A DNA stretch of 64,000 bases from Diospyros lotus (taxonomy: Eukaryota; Streptophyta; Magnoliopsida; Ericales; Ebenaceae): the NCBI RefSeq assembly GCF_014633365.1, contig NW_026267104.1, positions 7,190,587-7,254,586 on the forward strand. Reading direction: 5' to 3'. Below are positions 12,290 to 21,400 of this stretch, one piece after another. The notes below the pieces were generated by a model. The model was not told the DNA's origin, did not search any database, and saw only the letters and a list, made by a program, of their open reading frames with translations. Positions within the stretch are counted from its first letter, which is position 1. Each line of letters begins with the position of its first letter. The position numbers and the translations under genes are program-made.

Positions 12290-14293
12290 TGGCTGCACTC
12301 CCACCCTGCAATTAAAACACAATAAAAATTTTATATTTTTTTCTTTATTTAGGTGAGAGGTTTATACTCGTCAGTGTACGAGTGCAGTTGTAGTCCAAAC
12401 TTAAATTTATATTTTCTGAATGAGTCCAGGTCGTCTACTGAGAGATTTATTTATGGCAAAATAAAAAGAATGTCACACAAGCACACACGCATTTGGACAA
12501 ATTGACAACAAGATTTTTTATGATTTTTTAAACAATAGATACTAGGAAATAAATTAAGGCAGTAATTGAAATAAATACTTTAAGTGAGAATATAAAATTG
12601 GATAGTACTTGAGTTAAGACAATTTCAGTGCCAACCCGTTGATTCCCAAATTTTAACAGATAAGGTTAGTAACATTAATTTAATTTCAGATTTGAGGGTT
12701 TGTTATTAAATACAATTAGAGATTATGATAATTCTAGTTTAAGCAATCCCCATATATGATATGTGAGATTCTAATTTAAGCAACTACCATAAATCCAATT
12801 ACAATTAATATACAAGACAACTAAATTAATCATCCGGGTTTGGGTATGATAGCGTTTCCAGTTCTAGTAACTCTCATGCGTGACATGAAAGCTCTAAGTT
12901 AGGCTTACGCTCCAATCCAAACCTAATGATTTCTCAATAATTAAAATACACTCATACTGAAATTTAAATTAATGTTACTTATTTAAAGCGCAGCTTTCTT
13001 TGGGAATCATTGGCGTTGGACACTGTCCTTGCCTTAACCCAAGATTAGATTTAGCTACTCATTTCCATTTAAAAGTTAATTGACATGAATTTAAACGACG
13101 TAATTTAAATAACAGAATTTAAATGATAAGAATTAAAATAGCAGAAACTAACCGACCATTTAGGCGGTGGATAATTAAAAGACAAGAATTAAAATTGCAG
13201 AAATTTAAAGGCATAAACTAACCTGCCATTTAGGCGGTGGATAATTAAATGACAAGAATTAAAATTGCAGAAATTTAAAGGCATAAACCAACCGGCCATT
13301 TAGGCGGTGAATAATAAAATAATAATAAATGACATAAGAATTTAAAAGAAGAAAGGAAGAAATAAGATCACAAGAGAAAAAACTAAAGAAAATGAGAGAG
13401 AATAAAAGCAATTCTCAAAGAGAGAATTCTAAGGAAATAACTAAACTTTGATTCAAGAATAATAATCATACTTACAAATGCAATCAAGTGAGCTATTTAT
13501 AGGCCACAAGATGCAATACAAACCACACAATTTCAATTATTCAATTAGACATAATTATATCTAATGGGCACTCACACACTTAAAGTTAAATGGATTTTAG
13601 TTATAATACACACCTAATATTAAATAGATTTTAGCTAAAATACATACTTAATAAAGCACTCATAAAGTTAAATGGATTTTAGCTATAATATCCACATAAT
13701 AGTTAAATGGATTTTAGCTAAAAAACACACTTAATAAAGCTCTCACATAAAAAATAAAAATAGATTTCTATAAATTGATTTTTTAATCTTCATTAGGATT
13801 AAAAATAATCCTTGGGCTTTCTCCAAATAATATCTTCCATGGGTTGCTCAAATTGGGCTTTAATTCTTCATGGGCTTGAATTCTTCATGGACTTTAATTT
13901 TTCATGGGCTTGATTTCTTCATGGGTTTGATTTCTTCATGGACTTGAATTCTTCATGGACTTTAAGTCTTCATGGGCTTGAATTCTTCATGCCTAAAAAT
14001 AATTTAATGTTATTAATAAATTATATATTATATATATGTATTACACATGGCACATATATATATATATTATATTATATTATATATATATTACATGCATGCA
14101 TATAATGATGTATATGTATTATATATAATTTTATATATTATTATTATTTACTTTAGAACTTCATTTCATTCATCTTTCAATTTAAACTTGCATATAACCA
14201 TAAAATATATATTAATATCTAATTTAAACCATATTTAAGATCGAAAGAAGGGTATAATTATAACAAAATTTTTACAAAATTAACCACTAATCA
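12290..14293 (-). repeat. 3' LTR of the Athila-like element (2004 bp)
   Basis: Matches 24097-26066. It differs mainly by a third copy of a 70 bp tandem unit (from 13151), a missing 15-base piece near 12315, and scattered substitutions. It also has a run of GGGCTT/TTCATGG motifs (13800-13990) and an AT-rich tail. Confidence 0.92.
13151..13330. repeat. 70 bp tandem repeat, three units
   Basis: Units starting at 13151, 13221 and 13291 share CATTTAGGCGGTG, then ATAATTAAA, GACAAGAATTAAAATTGCAG and AAATTTAAAGGCATAAAC. The other LTR has two units (24969 and 25039). The units probably changed in number by slippage or unequal exchange after insertion or during reverse transcription. Confidence 0.85.
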
Positions 14294-14306
14294 TACCCCC
14301 CAACTT
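14294..14306 (-). other. Polypurine tract of the Athila-like element
   Basis: The minus strand reads AAGTTGGGGGGTA directly before the LTR start TGATTAG. This is the expected position of the plus-strand primer. The wider motif (AATATTTAAGTTGGGGGG) recurs at 18099-18133 and, less exactly, at 15755-15779. Confidence 0.8.
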
Positions 14307-15754
14307 AAATATTGCTAGTCCCTTATCAATCAGATTATACACATGCCAAGCTTTAATAACTGTATGAATGTAAAAATTTCAAATTTGAAACCGAAATGCA
14401 TAAAATTAAATAAATAATTTAGCATTCTAAATCAGATTTTTGGTTAAAGGTCATACAATCTTAGGAATAGAAATTAGGATAACCAACACACAGACTTATT
14501 CCCTCGAAGTTTTGACTTCAAATCTTACTATGGATTTTCTCTCCAATAAAAAGGATTCCTCAAGTGTACACACAAGGGGATGCACCGTTATAAGAGTAAA
14601 TGCAGAACAAGTTCAAAACTCGGTGCCATCCCAAATACAAGAAACGTATTTTCATGAAAAAAAAAGGAAATTGACATAGCTTCATGATTGGAATAATGCT
14701 CTAGATGAGTAACTTCTGAATTTAAACATGATTCCCTACTCCAAACTCGAATTCTGAGATCACATGATTTATAGCATCAAAAAGGACCAGACTGGGTTGT
14801 AATGGGGCTATAAGGTTAATACGGGTTGTCAAAGAAAAGGTAGAGTGTGCAAAGGGTGTGTCGGGAATTTTTATTTTTATTTTTTACCATTTATTTTGAA
14901 ACAGTTATACTGAATAGCTAAGAGAATTTGCCCCCTTTTTTTTTCTCTTTTTTTTTTCTTCCTTTTTTTTTCTCTTTTTTTTTTTCTTTTTCTCTTTAAA
15001 TATGAAAATAGATAAACAGACTAATTCCCAAAATCACACCAGGTTGGATAAAATTCATATGGTTATGGGTTAAACGAGGGTAACGAAAGAAATTATACTA
15101 CAAATGGCTCAAATGTGATAGCAAATGAGGTTAATGTAAAGAAAGAAAAAAAAAAGTTAATAGGCCCAAAATGAAAGAAATTGATCCCTCTATCATGCTT
15201 CTACAAAACGATGATACTCAGTCATCTAATTCAGAGTTTGAAACCAGTCAAACTTATCCGTTATCATACTAGACATTCAAAGCAAATTGATGTTTTGAAG
15301 CCATTGAAAAGATAAAATAAACAATAAAGCATATTTAGAGTAAGTGTTATTTCACTCAGAATTAACGGTTATTAGGCTCAAACACTCACTTGGGTAATAG
15401 TCTCCACTTCTGTTGAGAGATCATACAGTGTACTAATTAGCTAATTACTGTTATCTTTGACTTTATGACCGATAACTAATTTTTAAAATTTTGAATCCCC
15501 GATGAATGCAAATTACTTATTCTAATGCATATACGTTTTCAAATAAGAAATCAATGCATTCATGTTTCATATTGCAAACTTAACCGGCCATCAGTGCATA
15601 ACTTCAAAGCTTTAGGAATAGCATTATTTAAAACACATAATTTTTTATTTTTTTTTAAATAAGAGCAGATAAAGATAATCAATTCACACAAGACTACAAA
15701 CTATCAATAGCAAACTCACAGTTAAATATGAACTAGATAATTCATAACTAAACC
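14307..15754. other. Non-coding spacer inside the Athila-like element
   Basis: No gene recognised. It holds a pyrimidine-rich run of about 65 bases (14931-14997; purine-rich on the element's sense strand) and AT-rich sequence. Short ORFs, such as 14440-14679, have no recognisable domain. It corresponds in position to the long 3' untranslated part that Athila elements have after pol. Confidence 0.6.
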
Positions 15755-15779
15755 TTACACCTCCCCAACTTGAATTGCA
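15755..15779 (-). other. Second polypurine-tract-like motif
   Basis: The minus strand reads TGCAATTCAAGTTGGGGAGG, closely like the true tract at 14294 and the motif at 18099. It lies just downstream of the LOG ORF and its repeat units. Confidence 0.55.
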
Positions 15780-15910
15780 GTAATAAATTAGGGTTGTTAG
15801 GAATACCTGTAACTCCACAAGTCCATAGATTTGCTGTGAACTGCTAAAACTTAAATAACAAATGAACATACCATATAGATATATATTTATATTTTTACAC
15901 AAAAAAAAAT

Positions 15911-16008
15911 TTCATGCAAGTCATAAGATAAAAAAATGCGTCTCAAGAGTACAAAAAGTACTCCTTACTCAGTCATCTTATCAAAGACTTTACCCAACAA
16001 CATTCCAC

Positions 16009-16039
<31 letters not shown>

Positions 16040-16133
16040 ACACAACCAAGAAAAATCATGCAAGTTGTACAATAACTAGATGCATCTCAAGAGTACAAAA
16101 AGTACTCCTTACTCAGCCATCTTAATAAAGACC
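15911..16133 (-). repeat. Two decayed direct repeats derived from the four-Cys ORF
   Basis: Units at about 15911-15993 and 16057-16133 share TCATGCAAGT, then TCTCAAGAGTACAAAAAGTA and CTCCTTACTCAG on the plus strand. Both resemble codons about 115-134 of the four-Cys ORF (17110-17169: GATGCGTCTTAAGAGT and ACTCCTTACTCAGTCCATC) with an inner stretch of roughly 17 bases missing. Each contains a small stem-loop, GAGTAC-AAAAA-GTACTC. They lie directly after the LOG stop codon. Confidence 0.7.
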
Positions 16134-16138
16134 ATTTC

Positions 16139-16798
16139 TCACCGTGATAAATCTAAATTAATCGGACCCCTTTGGCGCTTGTTACTAATTGCCTTAGACC
16201 AGTCTATCCGAGGCTCATGAGGATCGTACTGTGGAACATAACCGTGTAATTTCTCTAGCAGCTTATCAATGGTGGATGCAGAAATGAGAATCTTTCTTGC
16301 TGAACGAGAAATGAACTGTTGGTCCACAGCCTGATCAAGAAAAGAGAGTAATCCATCGAAAAAATGGTTAATATTTAAAAGTCCAATGGGTTTGGTATGG
16401 AGATTACTCTTGGCCCAGGAGATTATACAAAAGATTTCTTCAAGTGTTCCAAAACCTCCTGGTAAAGCAATGAAGGCATCTGACTGATAAATCTTACAAG
16501 CCATGCGCTCAGACATAGAAGTCGTTTCTATAAGTTGACCGCGTGTAATCCCAGAAATATGTGGTTCAGCTAAAGGGATTGGCATTACACCTACCATAGA
16601 TGAATTTCCAAGATGTACAGCTTGTGAAACATAACCATTCAATCCACGACTTCCCCCTTCATATACCAAATTAATTTTTTTCTCTCCTAATTTTTTACCA
16701 AGTTCGCTCGCTGCAAGTGCATAACAAATATCGCTCCCAAGTTGAGAGCCACAAAGTACACATATGGTATTGATTCGACGAACTAACTGGCATTCCAT
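16139..16798 (-). CDS. LOG-like: LOG-type cytokinin riboside 5'-monophosphate phosphoribohydrolase, intronless, inside a retrotransposon
   Basis: This 219-residue ORF covers the whole LOG family length. LOG enzymes release active cytokinin base from its riboside monophosphate. Visible marks: CVLCGSQLGS near residue 13, LVYEGGSRGLNG at 44-55, SMSERMACK at 94-102, and the signature PGGFGTLEE at 113-121. The C-terminal part (KPIGLLN, LLSFLDQAVDQQFIS, YVPQ) is plant-like. The signature Glu and the Arg at 98 are kept. The Lys that normally follows this Arg is Met, and the first Gly of the usual YGGG is Glu47, so activity is uncertain. The ATG sits in a good context (AACAAACATGG). Plant LOG genes normally have several introns; this one has none, which suggests capture from spliced RNA. 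It lies 167 bases downstream of the four-Cys ORF on the same strand, and both are open from end to end. Confidence 0.88.
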   Translation of the reverse strand: MECQLVRRINTICVLCGSQLGSDICYALAASELGKKLGEKKINLVYEGGSRGLNGYVSQAVHLGNSSMVGVMPIPLAEPHISGITRGQLIETTSMSERMACKIYQSDAFIALPGGFGTLEEIFCIISWAKSNLHTKPIGLLNINHFFDGLLSFLDQAVDQQFISRSARKILISASTIDKLLEKLHGYVPQYDPHEPRIDWSKAISNKRQRGPINLDLSR

Positions 16799-16965
16799 GT
16801 TTGTTCCTTTTGTATGTCCTGAAAAAAAGTTTGGCGATCAAAAGTAGCTATACAACAATTCAACAAGAAATAAATACAAACAAAAATCATGCATATGTAT
16901 AAGTAGTTGTGATTGTGGCTCACATCTTCCTCTGGTTTTAAGTCCAGAAACGGCTTAAACACTTT

Positions 16966-17511
16966 TTATGAAGCGGGGATAAGCTTCCTATCTAATTTTC
17001 TTATAGATTGGCAAACAGGGTCGTTTTTAGTCAGATTCCCAAGACTATAGCGTTGGTGGTCACTTCTGAACTGGGTCCATAAAGCAAGAAGTTCTCTTTG
17101 CACTATTCCACATGGATGCGTCTTAAGAGTCAATCGGATATCATCCAAAGACTCCTTACTCAGTCCATCCTTTATGAAACTAATTTTATCTTCTCGATTT
17201 ATGGACGTAAACCCCACAGATTTGCATCGTGTGTTACAGGTCCATCGAGCACATTTGTAACAACCATTCACTCTTTTCGCTCTTCTTTTCTTCGCAAAAC
17301 TACTCTTCCCTAAGCCTGGAAAATGCTTAAAACTAGGTGAAATTTCACCAGCTAATCGAACTTTTGCTTCGATTAGCCAACGAATATCTTCAGGGATGTT
17401 ATTACGCATCAACAGCCAAAGTCTTTCACACCTAGCAGCATAAATTTTTTTCAAATCATTCTGCGGGAGAGATGGATAGTACTTGTGAATTTTTGAGAGA
17501 TAAAGATCCAT
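16966..17511 (-). CDS. Basic four-cysteine protein, carlavirus-type nucleic-acid-binding protein-like
   Basis: A 181-residue ORF, first of the two extra ORFs. Residues 74-80 are a basic patch (KKRRAKR), followed by four Cys at 84, 87, 92 and 96 (CYKCARWTCNTRC), a likely zinc site. The order (helical N-terminal part, Gly/Ser then basic patch, four-Cys finger, then an FIKDGL-type stretch) resembles the Carla_C4 family of cysteine-rich nucleic-acid-binding proteins of Betaflexiviridae. Some of those act as silencing suppressors. The Cys spacing is tighter than usual in that family, and a C-terminal extension of about 60 residues is unlike it. I judge this from pattern only. It could instead be a diverged element protein with a chance zinc finger. 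It is not like Athila env-like ORFs as far as I can tell. Confidence 0.6.
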   Translation of the reverse strand: MDLYLSKIHKYYPSLPQNDLKKIYAARCERLWLLMRNNIPEDIRWLIEAKVRLAGEISPSFKHFPGLGKSSFAKKRRAKRVNGCYKCARWTCNTRCKSVGFTSINREDKISFIKDGLSKESLDDIRLTLKTHPCGIVQRELLALWTQFRSDHQRYSLGNLTKNDPVCQSIRKLDRKLIPAS

Positions 17512-17652
17512 TTTTTGTTTTTTTAACTATATTAAGAAGAAAGTAAAGAACTATAAACTTTACAAAAGGGATGAGAGTACCTGATCGGAGATTAATACAG
17601 AGGAGAGAAGACTGAGCTCAAAGAAGGGTGGCTTGTCTCATACAGATATGGA

Positions 17653-17803
17653 GTCTCTTATAGAGCAATGGGCATCACTATTCTACACTCGGCTCGAGGC
17701 ATACCATAATTACACCATCAGGCTTGGCGTCTCTCTCTTTTTTTTTTTCAACGCTTGGTGCCTCATTTTTCAACATTTGGTAGTGTGCCTTATCCTTTAT
17801 AGG
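17653..17803 (-). promoter_or_regulatory. Possible internal promoter for the two extra ORFs
   Basis: On the minus strand there are TATA-like boxes CCTATAAAGG (near 17795-17804) and CTCTATAAGAG (near 17653-17663), about 285 and 145 bases upstream of the four-Cys ORF start. Either could support a transcript that avoids gag-pol. A pyrimidine-rich stretch ending in AG just before the ATG (17525-17550) might alternatively be a splice acceptor. Both readings are unproven. Confidence 0.3.
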
Positions 17804-18098
17804 GCAGTGTGATTGCACTACCCAAGAAAAGATGGCTACCACCAGCGTCAATTCTGTCTCTCTCAATTCAAATTTTTTTTATTATTATTTTTATTTTTTA
17901 TTGTTTATTTTTTAATTTTTTTATTCTTATTCTTATTATTATTAGTTTTTTTTTTGATTTTTTTTTTTTAATAAATGTTTTGTTTTAGGAGCCCAATAAA
18001 ATCATACATACCAGACAAGACAATATTATCGAGTCTAACAAAATTATTTACACAATGGATACAATGGATCAATTTCAAACACCAATAAATCAAGTACA

Positions 18099-18133
18099 CC
18101 TTACCCCCCAACTTAAATTGCGCATTGTCCTCA
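18099..18133 (-). other. Polypurine-tract-like motif downstream of pol
   Basis: The minus strand reads TTGAGGACAATGCGC, then AATTTAAGTTGGGGGGTAAGG, almost the same as the tract before the 3' LTR. It lies about 300 bases after the pol stop, between pol and the extra ORFs. It may be the old 3' end of the element or an internal (central) polypurine tract. Confidence 0.65.
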
Positions 18134-18426
18134 ATCGACAATAAAAGGATAGAAGATAGGCATACCTGGTGGTCTTCAATGCATGAACTCGTATGCAAAA
18201 AATTTTATTTAGACTGCACACAGAGAAACACTATTTGAATCAAAGTTAATTAAGTAATGCAGAAAATGAACAACTTATATATATACTTCTTTATTATTAT
18301 TATTATTTTATTTTATTTTTTTTTCTTTTTTTTTTTTATTTTTTTTTCAGATCTATAAACATCCATTTAACCTAAATGGAAAGGTGGTTTTTTAACGTCA
18401 GATTCTCAGACGATAGGAAACTTTCT

Positions 18427-21400
18427 CTACTCATCAGATGATGATGGATCATCCAAATCCACAACTCCTTCATTCTCCTCAACACTACCCTGGTATGGTT
18501 TCAACCTATGATCATTGACTGTTAGAAGCTGTCCTGAATCCGGATTTTCTATCTCAAATGCCCCATATCCTGAGATGGACTTGATTACAAATGGGCCGAT
18601 TCATCGAGACTTCAATTTTCCTGGGAATAGATGCAATCGAGAATCGTACAAGAGTACTCGTTGCCCTACCTGAAAGCTTTTTCGAATGATGTGCCGATCA
18701 TGTAACTCTTTCATGCGAACCTTGGCCAATCGTGCATTTTCAAATGCTTCATTCTGAATTTCCTCAAGTTCATTCAATTGGAGCTTCCTGGATAAGCCTG
18801 CTTCAGTTAGACTCTTGTTGATCTTATGAATTGCCCAATATGCTTTATGCTCAATTTCCACCGGCAGATGACAAGATTTACCGTATACTAGCCTATAGGG
18901 AGACATTCCCAAAATTATTTTGTAAGCTGTACTGTATGCCCAAAGAGCGTCTACTAGTCTTAAGGACCAATCCTTACGATTAGCAGCAACAGTCTTTTCC
19001 AATATGCGCTTAATCTCCCTATTGGCTAGCTCGGCTTGACCATTGGTTTGGAGATGGTATGGTGTTGCAACCTTATGCAGTACACCATATTTCTTCATTA
19101 ATCTTGCCACAACTTTATTACAAAAATGGGAACCCCCATCACTGATGATTGCTCGTGGCATCCCAAATCGACTGAATATGTTTTCTTTCAAAAATTTCAC
19201 GATAGTCCTATGGTCATTTGTTCTGGCCGGGATTGCTTCTACCCATTTGGACACATAGTCAACAGCAAGTAAGATGTATTCATGACCAAATGAATTGACA
19301 AATGGGCCCATAAAATCCATACCCCAACAGTCAAAAACTTCTAACACTTGGATCGGATGTAATGGCATCATGTTTCTCCTTGACAGACTTCCTAACCTTT
19401 GACATCGATCGCAATTTGAACAGAACTTGTACACATCCTTGAACAATGTCGGCCAATAAAATCCACTCTGAAAAATTTTTGCAACTGTTTTCTTGACAGA
19501 AAAATGGCCTCCACATGCAAGAGTATGACAGAAATTGATGACACTTTGTTGCTCATGATTGGGTATGTATCTACGGATGATTTGGTCAGGACAATACTTG
19601 AAGAGGTAGGGCTCATCCCAAAAGAAGGTTCTAACTTTTCTGAAGAATTTATGCCTATCTTGCTTACTCCAATGGTCTGGGATCAGACTAGTTGCCAGGT
19701 AGTTCGCAATGTCGGCATACCAAGGGACAACAGATGATGCACGAATAACATTCACTTCAAACAGTTGCTCATCAGGGAAATTGTCATGAATTGGTTCATC
19801 AAATTGTGTGAGATCTTGACTTGGAATCCTTGACAAATGGTCATCCACCACATTTTCTACTCTCTTCTTGTCTCTGATTTCAATGTTGAACTCTTGCAGG
19901 AGTAAGATCCATCGGAGCAGACGGGGTTTTGCATCTTGCTTTGTGAACAAATACTTCAGAGCAGCGTGATCAGTAAAAATGATCACTAGTGACCCTACGA
20001 GGTAAGATCGAAACTTGTCCAAGGCAAAGACAACTGCTAGTAACTCTTTCTCTGTAGTGGTGTAATTCTTTTGTGCCTCATTAAGAGTTTTACTAGCATA
20101 ATATATCACATGAGGTTTCTTATCCTTCCTCTGCCCTAACACAGCTCCTACCGCGTAATCACTAGCATCGCACATAAGTTCAAACGGGAGGGACCAATCA
20201 GGGGACTGAATGATAGGTGCTGAAATGAGTGCATCTTTCAATTTATCAAAAGCATTTTGACAGGCATGACTCCATTCAAACGGAACATCTTGAGACAACA
20301 AATGGCACAAGGGTCTTGTTATGGTGCTAAAGGAAGCAATGAATCTCCTATAAAACCCTGCATGTCCCAAAAAACTTCTGATGTCTTTCACATTCCTAGG
20401 GATGGGGAGTTTTTGAATTGTTTCAATTTTTGACCTGTCTACCTCCATCCCCCTAGATGAAACGATGTGCCCCAAGACTATGCCCTGTTTCACCATGAAG
20501 TGACATTTTTCCCAATTGAGTATCAGATTTGTTTCCTCACATCTTGCTAAAACCTTTTTCAGATTCTCCAAACAGGCCTCAAAGTTACATCCATAAACAG
20601 AAAAGTCATCCATAAATACTTCAACAATCTGCTCAACCATTTCACTGAAAATGCTCATCATAAAAGTCATCCATAAATACTTCAACAATCTGCTCAACCA
20701 TTTCACTGAAAATGCTCATCATACACCTTTGAAAGGTGGCTGGAGCATTGCATAACCCAAATGGCATGCGCCTGTATGCAAATGTCCCAAATGGACATGT
20801 GAAAGTTGTCTTCTCTTGATCTTCTAGTGAAATTTCTATCTGATTGTACCCTGAGTACCCATCTAAGAAACAATAGTAGGCTTGGCCTGCTATTCTCTCC
20901 AGAACTTGATCCAAGAAAGGCAAAGGAAAATGATCTTTCCTTGTCACAGAATTGAGCTTTCTATAATCAATGCACATACGCCATCCTGTCTAGATGCGCG
21001 TGGGAATCAGTTCATTGTTCTCATTTTTTACAACAGTGACTCCAGACTTTTTGGGTACTACCTGTGTTGGACTTACCCACTTAGAATCAGAGATTGGGTA
21101 AATTATTCCAGCATCCAATAGCTTAATCACTTCTTTTCTGACAACTTCTTTCATGTTGGGATTTAATCTCCTTTGCATTTGCCTAATTGGTTTTGCTCCT
21201 TCTTCCAAGAATATCTTATGAGTACAGATCAAAGGGCTAATACCTTGCAAATCTGAAATGGTCCATCCTAATGACTTCCTGTGTGCTTTTAGAACTTCTA
21301 TCAGTTGTTGCTCTTGCTGAGGTGTCAAACTTGAAGAGATCACCACTGGAAATGCTTCCCCTTCTCCTAGAAAGACATACTTCAAATCACTGGGCAATGG

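Noticed and set aside
16139..16798. LOG ORF considered as an ordinary host gene into which the element inserted
   Set aside because: It lies inside one element bounded by matched LTRs and an exact target duplication, on the element's sense strand, and has no introns.
17529..17583. Possible mini-intron between AG/GTACTC and TATAG/T before the four-Cys ORF
   Set aside because: About 55 bases is shorter than plant introns usually are; a splice to a more distant donor cannot be judged from sequence alone.
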